Source of the DNA: Tillus elongatus
Taxonomy: Eukaryota; Arthropoda; Insecta; Coleoptera; Cleridae
Reading direction: 5' to 3'
Assembly: GCA_964006375.1 (NCBI GenBank)
Contig: OZ023265.1
Span: 154,668,547-154,732,546 of the forward strand
DNA: 64,000 nucleotides
A program made the position numbers and the translations under genes. Below the pieces are notes generated by a model. That model saw only the letters and a program-made list of their open reading frames with translations. It made no database searches and was not told the DNA's origin. Below are positions 33,567 through 44,959 of the stretch, piece after piece. How positions within the stretch are numbered: position 1 is the stretch's first letter; the number at the start of each line of letters is the position of its first letter.

Positions 33567-33789
33567 TATCTTCATAAAAAAAGCCAAACATTTATATTTG
33601 CAATGTTCCAAATTCCTTCATTCTATCTTCATAAAAAAAAACACTTATATTTGCAATGTTCCCAATTCCTTGAATTTATCTTCATAAACAAAACCAAACA
33701 CTTCTATTTGCAATGTTCCCAATTCCTTTAATCTATCTTCATAAACAAAACCAAACACTTATTTTTGCAATCTTCCCAAAATTCCTTGA
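33567..33789 (+). repeat. Minisatellite, four units of 53-57 bp
   Basis: Units start at 33567, 33624, 33677 and 33734. Each reads TATCTTCATAAA..., AAACACTTATATTTGCAATG, TTCCCAATTCCTT. Differences between units are mostly in the A-run. Confidence 0.85.
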
Positions 33790-34132
33790 CATGTCTTTTT
33801 TCCCCTGACACCTCTCAAAAAAAAATCCGTTTTTCTTTTGTTGACTTTTTCCTTGACAACCTGGTGCCTCGATTATCTCGCTTATAATAAAACTATTTTT
33901 TCTAGTACATGCTCTATTTTTTTGGTACAGTACATATATACTGGCTGTTTTAAAGTATATATTCCTTTAATTTTACTTTGCCAGTGTAAATGTAAATGGT
34001 AAATTATCTGAATAGACATTTTTTTTATAATTTGAGTAATAGAAAATTATCGATGAACAGATTTTCAAACATTATGTGTTTTAAACAATAATTATTGATC
34101 TAAAATAATTATTGCCCTATCGCATTCCTTAG

Positions 34133-34134
<2 letters not shown>

Positions 34135-34229
<95 letters not shown>

Positions 34230-34250
34230 AATAATAATAATAATAATAAA
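34135..34250. repeat. (TA)n then (TAA)n at the 3' end of the CR1-like element
   Basis: About 42 TA units (34135-34218), a short mixed TA stretch, then AATAATAATAATAATAA. On the element's strand this is the 3' terminus (TTA repeats) passing into (TA)n. Confidence 0.95.
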
Positions 34251-37200
34251 TAATGTTTATTTACCCACGCAAAGTACAGTTTTAGTGATAATCACAATTT
34301 TAACAATTACAGATCTTAACATGATTATGTAAAGTACTAGTTGCTAACATCCGAAGGCAAATTAAACATAAGAGAGAGAGAAAGACCCGCAAAGGCGAAC
34401 CTGCATGCGGGCTATTATATCTCCTTATACTTTTATAAACAAAAATTTGCACACAACGTGCCACAAAAAACCTATATGTAAAATAATTATACGCAACCTA
34501 AAGTATCGCACACTTACACGTTCTCAAATCTCAGGTGTAACTCAGACCAGCACAATTATAGCCACACATTTGAACAACACACGTACCCACTGACACACAC
34601 ATACGGGAAAGAAAAGCAGTAATGAATACAATAAGTAACAGAGAACACATATCAGACGCACACTTCCACAAACTGACATACCTATGTACCGCAACTAGGA
34701 AATCTGTGATAAAGAGTTAAAATAAAGTCCAGTATCTATCAATCGGTGGGCCTCTTGTCTGGTCATTTGAACAATCCACAACTTAATTTTACGTTTGAAA
34801 AGAGAAAGAGAGTTCAACTTTTTTAAAGATTCTGGCAGAACATTGTATATTTTTGGAGCAAGGTAAGTATAAGACCGCTGTCCAATAGTCTTCTGCATAG
34901 TGGGAACATTGAGGCAACTTACTTTATGCCTCGTTCCATAGACATGGTCTATGCGAATGGAAGCATTAACATTTTTTCTAGTATGGATCAGAAGCGCTAG
35001 GATGTAAGTCTGTCTAGGATCTATAATTCCTGACTCCCTAAAAAGCGCATCACTAGGGTAAACAAAGCACCTGTTGTAGCCAACTTTCAGTATCCACTTC
35101 TGGATCACTTCCAGCCTCTTATAGAAACAGTCCGCCACACCACCCCAGGCAATAATCCCATAGTTAATATGAGTGTGCACCAATGCATAGTATAAGCTCT
35201 TCAGATGATCCAAGTCAAGGAATTTTCTTAAGTATTTAAATTTGTAAGTTAAACACCTCAACTTACCGACCAATTCGTTAACATGGGCATCCCATTTCAT
35301 GTGGCTGTCCATGATCACCCCAAGGTATTTAATCGTTGAACTGGAGGACAGAGTCATGTCACAGCCATTATATCTAAACGATATGTCTGTAAAGTCCGGC
35401 AGGTGAGATCTGTAACTAGCATACGGTGAAAATTTTGTTTTATCCATGTTGATTGTCAAAAGCTTTTCACTGAAATAATCCAGCAAAATGGGAAGTTCAC
35501 GTTGTATTGTGTTTCTCAAAGTTGTCCAACTACTACCCCTGTAAAACACGACGGTATCATCAGCGAAACTGGTAAGTTCACCTGATATTGGTAGTTCGAA
35601 TAAAGAATTTATGTATAATACAAACAATAACGGTCCCAAAACTGTCCCCTGCGGCACCCCGAAACGTACACGTCTCATCCCACTCATCGTACCATCTATG
35701 AGCACACACTGCTCTCTATCAGATAGGTAACTGTCAAACAATCTAAGAGCAGTGCCTCTTATTCCAACGCTTTCCAAGGTCTCTAACAGATCTGGATGAC
35801 TGACCGTATCGAACGCCTTGGCTAAATCAATGTAGATGCATATCGATGGTTCTGCTTCATCCATGGCTTTGTAAATTTTACCTGCTAAATCTGCAATTGC
35901 ATCTTGCGTAGAGCGACCCTCTTGAAAACCAAACTGACATTCTGATATTAATTTGTACTTATGGACAAAACTATACAACCTTTTTTTTATAATTTTTTCA
36001 ATGATCTTAGATATATTTGAGATAAGCGAAATTGGTCTGTAGTTGGAAATATCCAACCTATCTCCAGACTTGAAAACTGGTTTAATTACCGCTGTTTTCA
36101 GAATTTTGGGGAAAACACCACTCTCCAGAACCAAACCAGCTATATATATCATTGGCTCTACCAGATATTTAGAACAAGTTTTGATGGTATATGCACCAAT
36201 ACGGTCATTTCCGGGAGATTTGTTAGTTTTTAGTCCACCTATTATTTCTTCAAGCTCCTCCTTCTCTGGTTTATTCAAATATATACTGTTTTTGATAGAT
36301 TTGTGTGTTGCTCTCTTTCCTAATCTATTAATTCGTTGGGCCAGCTTTACACCCACTTCGGCAAAATAACTGTTAAATGTTTCAGAGATAATATCTCTTT
36401 CTTTGATGATTCTTCCATTCACCTTAATTTCCCTTATCTCGGTGACTTTGTTCTTCGATGCGATACTATTTACACACTTCCACATCTGTTTAGAACAATT
36501 TTTGTTTTTGTTGATTTCGTGCTTATAGAAATCACATTTGGCTTTCTTTATCAGATCACCGAGAACATTTCTATACGTTCTAAACTCTGTTTGCAGCGCG
36601 AAGTCGAAAGGTCTTTTCTGAAGGGCTTTATACATCTTGTTTTTTGTCTCTACGGACTGTATTAAACCTTCAGTTATCCAAGGATTTCTTTTTATGTTCA
36701 CTTTCTTAATTTCTATTTTTCGGGTGCAACCCTCAATTTTCTGCCTCAATTTGTTAACAAAAGACTCTGTAGCACAATTTGGATCCTGACTACAGTAAAC
36801 GTCAAGCCAACTATCACGCTTCAGTTCATCTTTTAACTTCTTATAGTCAATAAACGACTTAAACGACCTTACCTGGCTATCATGTTCCCTAGCAGTCTGA
36901 AAGTCCCATCCAAGAAGAACAGAATAATGATCGGTCAGTGTTGTCCGAAATACTATGGGTCGAAAACATTTCAAGGGTTCCTTTGTTTTTATGAATATAT
37001 GGTCCAAACACGTCTGGCTCACTCTCTGTACACGAGTTGGTTTATTTATCAATGAAGAAAATCCAAATTCCTGCAGCACGTTGATGTATTCTTGGCAACA
37101 ATCGTCATTGCTAAGAATATTTACATTAATATCACCCAGCATGATATTGACCTCACCTCTCCATGATTTCCCACATAAATACTCGTAAAGCTCCATATTA

Positions 37201-37543
37201 AATGCAGAAGGACACGTTGACGGTGGTCTATACAGGGCCAATATATCTATTACTTTATGTTTATGATTTACCATAAGTTCTACTGCTTTAACACTGCCTA
37301 ATTTTACCACCCTGTATCTATAGTGTAGTCCCTGTCTTATATAGATAATTAGCCCATCACATATATTTATGTTCCCTTCGTTATACAGCAGATCATAGCC
37401 ATTTATCCCGAAAATATCAAGATTATATAGCCTTCTAGTTTCAGTGAGGAAAATGCAATCAAACGCACAGTCCAACCCACGCAGCAATACTTGCAACTCA
37501 TCGAAATTTTTCTGTAACCCTCTAATATTAATGTGGAAGATCT

Positions 37544-37546
<3 letters not shown>
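34251..37546 (-). mobile_element. CR1/L2-like non-LTR retrotransposon flanked by (TA)n
   Basis: Minus-strand element: 5' junction with (TA)n at 37546/37547, one long ORF, stop at 34695-34697, then about 440 bp of 3' UTR ending in TTA/TA repeats. ORF1 and the 5' UTR are missing, so it is 5'-truncated exactly at the beginning of the endonuclease. Both boundaries are (TA)n, which is what insertion into a pre-existing TA array would leave. Confidence 0.88.
34386..34411 (-). other. Hairpin in 3' UTR of the CR1-like element
   Basis: CCCGCA/TGCGGG 6-bp perfect stem with a 14-base loop (GCAGGTTCGCC region), near the 3' end of the element. 3' hairpins are commonly used by related non-LTR elements for RT recognition; use here is inferred. 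Confidence 0.4.
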
Positions 37547-37641
<95 letters not shown>

Positions 37642-37736
37642 GCTGGGGTGCACAAGGTATGTGACGGTTTTTTTTCTGGGAGGGGCACAAGGTGTAATAG
37701 AAATATCACACGACACAAAAATCGAATTAACCTCAT
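34695..37736 (-). CDS. Endonuclease/reverse transcriptase ORF of a CR1/L2-like element
   Basis: A 1013-codon frame without stops. The first ~64 residues are artefactual: flank plus Ile-Tyr repeats translated from (TA)n. The element proper begins near residue 66. The APE-type endonuclease is [15 protein letters not shown] (67-81), LTET (98-101), LGDINVN (~200) and SDH-like [11 protein letters not shown] (~265). The RT is [27 protein letters not shown] (~565), [26 protein letters not shown] (first catalytic Asp), [20 protein letters not shown] (~723, catalytic) and IKYLGVIMD. The thumb is [16 protein letters not shown], with C-terminal [19 protein letters not shown]. There is no RNase H. The clade is CR1/L2/Daphne-like by motif; the exact clade needs a tree. 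Intactness over ~950 codons suggests recent insertion, but the N-terminus is lost. Confidence 0.93.
37547..37639. repeat. (TA)n microsatellite at the 5' junction of the CR1-like element
   Basis: About 46 TA units. The second half of the TA array flanking the retrotransposon. Confidence 0.98.
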
Positions 37737-37799
37737 TGCTCTTTGTTCACTTTTAACCTTAGGGGTTGGGGGGTGGGGTGGGGGTGTGCTGCAAAAGTA

Positions 37800-39035
37800 A
37801 TGTCATAATGTGAATTTGACATACTTTTGCGCGTCAAATGTGCTTTGACATTTATATTGTAGGCAAATGGAAAATTTGTTGACAAGAAAACAGTGGAGCG
37901 ATACATACCTGAAGAACGCGGAATTATTGTTAATGCTTATTTGACCAATTTCCGGTCTGTTGTTTTACGCAGCGTGAACTTTGACGTCATTTTCCTCGTC
38001 GACCTGGATCATGTGCGCGAGAAATTAAGCGTTTGGCTTACCGTATCTTGCAAACTGGGTCCGATAGAGATGCCGCAAGAAGTATGCGTCCACGTATTGC
38101 TCGTTCAACCGAAAATATCGCTGCTGTGGCCGAGGACGTCCCAGAGAATCCACAAACATCGACGAGACAACGATGTACACAATTTGATATCAATAGACGT
38201 TCGTCGGCGTCGCGTTCAATTTTGGTGAAAGATCTGAAGCTGTTCCCAAACAAAGTGCAAACCGCTCACCAATTGCTGCCTGCTGACGACCAACTGAGGT
38301 TAACTTACTCCCATGCTCTGTTAAACATGGTGCAGACGAGGATTTCGTGTCCAATATCATAACGAGCGACGAAGTGCATTTCCAATTAAGTGGTTTTGTG
38401 AACAAACAAAATTTGCGTTTCTGAGGCACGGAGAATCCACATAAAAGTTTGGTGAAGCATTTGCAGTGAAAAGTGATTGGCCTTAATTTTTTGAGGACGC
38501 CGGTAGTAGCACCTTAACTGTAACTGGTGACGCTACAGTTGTTAAACGAGTTTTTTCTTGCAAGTTTCTGAATCGGGTCTCGAGCATTATGGGTTCCAGC
38601 AGGACGGAGTAACCGCTCATACAGCTCGGGAAACGATGGAGATTTTAAGAGACCAATTTTCGTGCCCTTTGATCTTTTGTTTTGGTGATTTGAACTCGCC
38701 TGCCAGATCGCCATATCTGCCGGTGCCAGACTTCTTGCTTTGGGGCTTCTTTAAATCTCGCGTTTACCACAACAAACCACAAACCTTAAAAGTCGTGAAA
38801 GCCAGCACTGAAGAAGAAATCACCAATCTGGAGCAATATGTTTTGCGGGCAACAACTCAAAATGCCGTAAAACGAGCACAAATGTGCATCAGGAGGTGGT
38901 CATTTGCCCGATATATATATTTTTAACTTAATGTCATTAATTTTAAGCCTTCAAATATTCAAATAAACTTCTCGTGAAAAAGAGCCCAATTTTTTACATT
39001 TCTAACAAAATGGCAGCCAATTCACATTATGACCT
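37800..39035 (+). mobile_element. Mariner-superfamily element, decayed
   Basis: The 15-bp GTCATAATGTGAATT at 37802-37816 recurs inverted at 39019-39033 (AATTCACATTATGAC), bracketing a transposase pseudogene. These are probably parts of the TIRs; the exact outer ends are unclear. Confidence 0.7.
37867..38935 (+). pseudogene. Tc1/mariner-superfamily transposase pseudogene
   Basis: N-terminal block readable in alternating frames: ERGIIVNAYLTNFRSVVLR, then the HTH linker RPRIARSTENIAAVAEDVPE and RILVKDLKLFPNKVQTAHQL. The first catalytic block IITSDEVHFQLSGFVNKQNL is at about 38355-38420. Next are LNEFFL (38545), then the second block FQQDGVTAHTARETMEILRD (38595-38650) and third block LNSPARSPYLPVPDFLLWGF (38690-38750), whose Asp is replaced. 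The C-terminus is SRVYHNKPQTLKVVKAS to NAVKRAQMCI. At least five frame changes. Intact core motifs in pieces suggest moderate age. Same family as 14175-15112. Confidence 0.85.
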
Positions 39036-39050
39036 CACCTTATACATACA

Positions 39051-39155
<105 letters not shown>

Positions 39156-39189
39156 CTATGCCTGTATTTTGAGAGAACCTTTTTAATAG

Positions 39190-41580
39190 TTCATTTTAGT
39201 AATTTTCTATTGACTCGACTTCCAAGCATAATCATGTGCTAACAATCTGTCATAAGTTTTTTTTTGTAGACAAGCTATAGTTTTTATAATTCGTGTTTGT
39301 AAGCTCTAAAAAGATAAAAGGGTAATTAATTGACAAATATAAATTTTTTGAGAAACTAAAAAATATTAGTAAGTAAGAACTGAAAGTAGTGTCTTCCAAA
39401 GGCGATTTCACCGTCATGGTTTCATTCATCCGTACACGTAACTTTTCAGAAAATTATCGGTTTTTCGCAAATTTTTGTATAAAAATTCGCCAACGTGGGA
39501 CTTTTGCGTTTTGCGAAAATTGTTTTAAATGACTGTGAACTACGTCCTCTTGAACCCATAAAGAGCCGGGGACAAGCCAGGTAAGGAAAAGAGAATCGTT
39601 CACAAAAATATCTATAGACCCATTAAAAAAAGTATGTTGAACATTAAAGCAACAAGAATGGAAGCGTAAAAAAATAATTAGCAAGAAACACATATTACGT
39701 CAAAATACCAGCAGCTGTATTGGCTTTTACATGAGATATCAAAGCGTTACATGATTGTTTAGATTAATTACTTGATCTTTCTTAACAACAAAGTTTTATA
39801 AGTTTTTGAATAATATCAATTGCCGCCCATTATTGAGTTTAAAGAAACAACTATAAACTTACATAATACAAAACTTAATAGCAAGACTTTGACGGTCGAA
39901 TATTGGATTTCCCAGACTTATGCTTTCAATTAATAGAGATAGTTTTTAATGAAAAGTAATCCTTAAAGTGAAAAGTTCTTTGTACACTTCATCCTCACTG
40001 AGAAATGTAGACACCGAACTTGTTGACAAGACTTTAAACCCCCTTTAATTCAACCAGCAGCAAGGCATTTTCCATCCCTTATCAATATACCGAAACCACT
40101 TTCAATTTCTCTTTGTTTACCTTGTTCAGCTTATTAAACAAACAGGGTGTGTTCGACGAGGAAGATCCTCGGCCACCCTGAGAATTCATGGAATAAAGTG
40201 GAGGCAGGAATGGCCGAGACATATAATTAGATTTTAGTGAGTATTTCACGTCGTTAATTTTAATTGCCGCTCACAATTATGATATTCAATTATGTCTTGC
40301 GGAATAATTGAATAAAAGGACGCTTTTACCCATCATATTATTATTTATGAATTGAAATGCGCGACCAACACTGTTAATTATTCAATTGCAGGAAAGGCGA
40401 CAACACATACAGAAAACAGATGGCAGAGGAGCGCCCTCTTCCTCAACTAGTTGGTAACTCGTTTTTGTGTTGTCAGTGCAGCTGGATGTGAAACATCTCG
40501 AAGGGAAAACTCCTGACGCCTAATTAAAACTCTACGGGTACAGATTAATCCAATTTGTAGTTTTCTGTTGCCGTTAAAAACAGTTTGTCAATCAACTTCA
40601 CGGATTCTCTTATAAAGAAATCTTTTCTTGTGTAGGTGCTAACAAAGTTAAACCATTAACATTGTAAAAAAGTACCCCGTCTCTCGTTTATCGCTAAAAG
40701 AATGTTTTACGACAATCTTACAATATAGTTACAAATACGTCAAAAACTTGTTTTCTATTGGCTTAATCTCATACAAAAAATATTATTATGACCGTCAGGA
40801 TAATATACTTAGCAACTTTAGAACAAAATATGTCTTCATTTGGAAGGTGAATTTCTTTTAGATTTTATCTTTTTTTTTGCAGTTTTTACATTAAAAAGTC
40901 TGGACGCAACAAGTGCTTTATGGTAGCGCATTTTTATAGAACTACTTCTAATAGGGAAAAAAGAAAAACAATAAGTTTTGGAAATACCGATTTGGAAAAA
41001 CGAACTCATCCAAGCGATCAACGAAGAGAAAGTTATAAATTCGGCAGGCACCTTGCTTTTGTAAATAGCTTAAATAGGTTTGTTAGTTGATGGAACCGGT
41101 TTTTCTGGAAAAATTTACATTTCCTGTCGAAAAATTTGTATATCTTTGAAATTAGCAGAGTTATGTACATTTTCGATAAACGTTGTTTTTATAGAGACCA
41201 TTACATCTCAAATTTTAAGTATCTAGCTTTATAGAAAATTGAATTATAGGCATTTTTAAGCATATAAAAGGAGAGCATAAGACTAAAAGTTTTTGTATGA
41301 TCAAAACAGTTAATCTAAATTTACTAACCATAAAGAAATTTTTTTTACAAAAATTCGCAAAAACAAACATTTCTACAAAGAGTAGCAAAATCAGTTTTAT
41401 TCGCAAGAACATTTGTAACGAAAACCTGAAGTTCAAAAAATATGCTAAAACAATTTACTATAAGAGTTGATTGAAATTCCCCTAAAAAAAATTGGGGCTC
41501 CGAAAACTTCTAGGACAGTTGTTTTCAGGGTTGGCAGATAAATATCAAGTTATATATCTACATACATACATACATATACA

Positions 41581-41582
<2 letters not shown>
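39190..41582. other. Unassigned DNA, TAAT-rich block, family A piece
   Basis: No gene recognised. 40100-40560 is non-repetitive with a dense set of TAATTA/CAATTA sites (near 40228, 40258, 40275, 40290 and 40375) mixed with CG-containing sequence, as in homeodomain-target regulatory DNA. 40830-41120 is a minus-strand family A piece (hairpin at 40903-40925; GTTAGTTGATGGAACCGG at 41078). Confidence 0.4.

Positions 41583-41642
<60 letters not shown>
41583..41642. repeat. (TA)n microsatellite
   Basis: About 30 TA units, preceded by degenerate ACATACATACATA. Confidence 0.97.
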
Positions 41643-41644
<2 letters not shown>

Positions 41645-41671
41645 TTTTTTGTACTTTCCATTTTCACTGAA

Positions 41672-41720
41672 TACCGGTCACCCATCCAAGAACTGACTGT
41701 TTCCGACGTTGCTTAACGCC
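41672..41720 (-). repeat. 5S rRNA-like fragment
   Basis: On the minus strand: GTTAAGCAACGTCGG, then CAGTCAGTTCTTGGATGGG and TGACCGG. This matches the middle of eukaryotic 5S rRNA (AAGCNNCGTCGGG..., TACTTGGATGGGNGACC), that is the internal pol III control region, with a few substitutions. Only about 48 bp is present, directly upstream (on its own strand) of the (TA)n. Likely a 5S-derived SINE or repeat remnant, not a gene. Confidence 0.65.
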
Positions 41721-41847
41721 AAATAACGAACATCCACACGTATATGTAGTGCCTCGAAGAGGTAGGTACTTATTTGTCAATTTGCAATTTCATCTAACAT
41801 TTGTTAAAGCCATTTTCTATTTACATATAAGAAAAGTTAATAAACTG

Positions 41848-42180
41848 GACTACCATAACGCACGTACAACGTCTTTTAAGGTTATATATGGTTTGTCCGT
41901 TTATCACTTTATTAACTGAATAAAGAGATTTTTTCAAATTTATTTTGTTAAATAAGAATATAACACATTTAACTCACAAACTTTATATTTGCTTTTAAAA
42001 CATCGCAGAATGAGTATATTTAAAATAAATTTGCTCCATACGTTTTGGTCCAATGAAGAACAACCGCTGTTGAAATACAAATTTAAGATCTTGCTCAACA
42101 CAATTCTTGCAATATTTGTTTTCCATAGCTCGTATTCGTTTCGGAATGTTTGCTTAAAAATGATTAATTTCGACACCTCA
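41848..42180 (+). repeat. Family A tail and a second dispersed repeat
   Basis: CCATAACGCACGTACAACGTC at 41851-41871 is a decayed family A tail. 42100-42180 (TTGCAATATTTGTTTTCC...GAATGTTTGCTTAAAAATGA) recurs at 55330-55400 and 55570-55640. Confidence 0.5.
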
Positions 42181-42513
42181 AATTGTCACCTCTACCCTTT
42201 TGGAATAAAGTCCATACTTTTTTTGGGTTTCCTCACTTTTTTACATAAAAAAAACTTAGTTTTCATGCGTAATATTTAATAGACCTCCTTTACTACATAT
42301 AATATTTCGTTTTTTTTTTGACCTCCAGTAAGAACAACATTTTTTCTTTAAAAGCTTGTCTTTTTTATTTTGACCTATAGATCTGACTTTTATATATACC
42401 TACGTGGATCTTGGCTAACGAACTTATCCAAGCCATTTAGTAGAGTAACATGCGAGCCAAGTTTCATAAAAAAGCAATGGATTATTTTGTGAGGTATCGC
42501 TGTGGATGTAATT

Positions 42514-42627
<114 letters not shown>

Positions 42628-42652
42628 TTATTATTATTATTGTAGTGCTTAT

Positions 42653-42995
42653 CGAGACAAGTAAAATGACACCCCCACACATGCCCTGTAAACCAAAAAC
42701 TAAAAAGGTTAATTTTACTCGAGTAAAATGATACCTAACACATGGAGTATAATCCAAAAGTTGTTTTTCGCGTGCGCCAACCACCTTATTTGAATTCTTC
42801 TTGGATACACGTAAAATGATACCCCACACGTGCCTTATAAACCAAAAACTAACTGAGTTGGTTTTCACATGCGCTAACCACAATATTTGAATTCTTCTCT
42901 TCGAGACGAGTAAAATGATGCTACACGCATGCCCTCTAAAACAAAAAACTAACACATTTGGTTTCCGCATGCGCTAACCGCCATGTTAGGGGTGG
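42653..42995 (+). repeat. Minisatellite, about four units of ~90-95 bp
   Basis: Unit starts near 42653 (partial), 42719, 42807 and 42901. Shared blocks are GAGTAAAATGATACC, CACACATGCCCT...AAACCAAAAACTAA and TTTTCGCATGCGCTAACCAC with TTTGAATTCTTCT. The GCATGCGC core is kept in two units (GCGTGCGC, ACATGCGC in the others). Confidence 0.8.
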
Positions 42996-43054
42996 TGGAA
43001 CCTAGCTGTCAGCTGTGTCAAATGTCACATATCAACTGTGCATCTGTCACCTGT

Positions 43055-43057
<3 letters not shown>

Positions 43058-43127
<70 letters not shown>
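43058..43127. repeat. (TA)n microsatellite
   Basis: About 35 TA units, preceded by reiterated CTGTCA motifs (43008-43057). Confidence 0.97.
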
Positions 43128-43129
<2 letters not shown>

Positions 43130-44436
43130 ATAACGCTGATTAACAGTTGCAGTTGGTAATATCAGACATAAGTCAAAATGTCAGTGTTAATATTTATTTC
43201 CGTTTTTGATCATCCTCTATTACTGGGACTGAAACGAATGCAGATATTACAGAAAAATAAACAATCCGCTCTTCTTGCAGATATTTCAATGGAACGCTCC
43301 AGCTAGTACACAGTTTCCCAAAAAAGTCAGGGTGTAATATGGAATGCCCTTGAAGCAATTCCTGTCAAAGGCTAGATATACAATTTGTTTAGGTCTAAAA
43401 CTTTTTTCTTTTACATAAAAAATGAGTACGAATGCAGTGTGACCACTACATTATGAAGTTAGTGCTCTAAAAATAAAACAAATCATTTTTAAGTACTGGT
43501 TCATAAACGGCAAGGCCCATGTTTTTCTAATACATCATGATTTTGATTGTTGTCCCACAAGATAGATGTTTAGTCGCTTCTTGAATAGTTGGAATTCTGT
43601 ATAAAATTCGGGGTGTTATAGCTTGTGCCTACATGGCTTCCGTGTTTGCTTATAGGTATATGTAGTATCTGTTCGTGACATCAAAATCTGACGTATAGAC
43701 GTCATCGTAACGTGTATCAATCGATAGATTAGGCGCCAAGCGTCGCGGACGTCGAGCCAGAGGCACCGCGCCATTAGAAGCGTCGCCTCGCAGCTGTTTC
43801 ATGAACTGTTTGCCTGGAAATCTAATAACTGCGTTCCTCACTCCCGATGCTCCAACTTCACCCCCTTTGCCCCTTTCCATCAACTTTCCTATGCTCCTAT
43901 CTGCTCTCATGTAGCTGGTATTGCCTCTGCTGGTGTGTTGGCACGTCGATTGCACTGAGCAGCTATGCGGATTCAAAACGTTCAAATCGGGGTTTAATGT
44001 TATCTGTTTGTTTTAGCTCTCCTTTGAAGATGCCAGTTATATATACATTCATATGTTTGTAAATGTGCTTGATGGAATCTCTGGAAATGCGAATAGTACA
44101 TATATGTCAGTTTTTTTTCTTTTCGTTATGCTTTGACTCTGAATTATTATAAGTACGGTCACGACAATAATTTGCATCTTATTTGCTACCTAAACTCTAT
44201 AATATATTTAAAATTTCGCTTCAAGAACTTCCTAGAAATGTTGGGGCATTTACGAAGCTACTGAAATATAATGATCTTGGTTTTCCAGCTCGACATCAAA
44301 CTATTGGCATTACCAAACGTCGCGCTACCAGGTTTGCACTCAGAAACTACCCCTTTTCCTTCTATGAGAACATAAACAGAACAACTTTTGACTTGATTAT
44401 AATTAAACTATAATATTAATATGTCGTTGCTTATAT
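43128..44436. other. Unassigned DNA
   Basis: No gene recognised. The 76-codon frame 44183-44413 and the 111-codon minus frame 43650-43985 show no domain I can name. Confidence 0.35.
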
Positions 44437-44510
44437 ACAGTGTGTCCCAAACTGGATGGGAATGTATTGCTATATCCGTTATTATTAGAGATATGGAGAC
44501 GGTTAAATTA
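44437..44510 (+). repeat. Solo mariner-type terminal repeat
   Basis: TATACAGTGTGTCCCAAAC then TGGATGGGAATG: typical TACAGnGTGTCCC end of Tc1/mariner-superfamily elements. The matching inverted end was not found, and the next element (44960-46714) has different TIRs. Confidence 0.45.
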
Positions 44511-44959
44511 GCAATGTTTTGTAGAATTTCATGCTCGTTCCAAATATGACTTGTATTTTGCCCTGCCTCTTTTCGTTTTCGAGTTATTTTGAAGAAAAAA
44601 AAAACAATATTTGTCGATTTCTTTTTGAATATCTAAGTAGGCGTTGATCTGACATGTCTATAAGACTGGCACATTACTAGGACACTTTTTACAAAGTAAT
44701 CTTTTCTCAACTTTGGATTGTCATTTGTTTTGGAGCTACAGGTATCAACGTTTGTTTTTATTATTGCAGCCATATTGGATTTTTTGCTCATGTGATACCC
44801 TGTGAAAAGAGCTTTCCAACGATGTACAACATGCTTGTGAAATCTTGTAATTGCACTGACAATTTTGAGAAAAACCATTTCGAGGATAGTAGGCTATGAA
44901 ATCCAATACCAGAATACAACCGACAAAAAAAAGTGTTAAAAAGCAGTAGGCCATGAAGT

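Noticed and set aside
43650..43985. 111-codon minus-strand ORF as a host protein
   Set aside because: Low-complexity start, no domain, no neighbours; kept only as unassigned DNA.
44183..44413. 76-codon ORF as the C-terminus of a non-LTR RT
   Set aside because: LPRNVGAFTKLLKYN is vaguely like an RT tail (LP...FKxxLK) but no second motif supports it.
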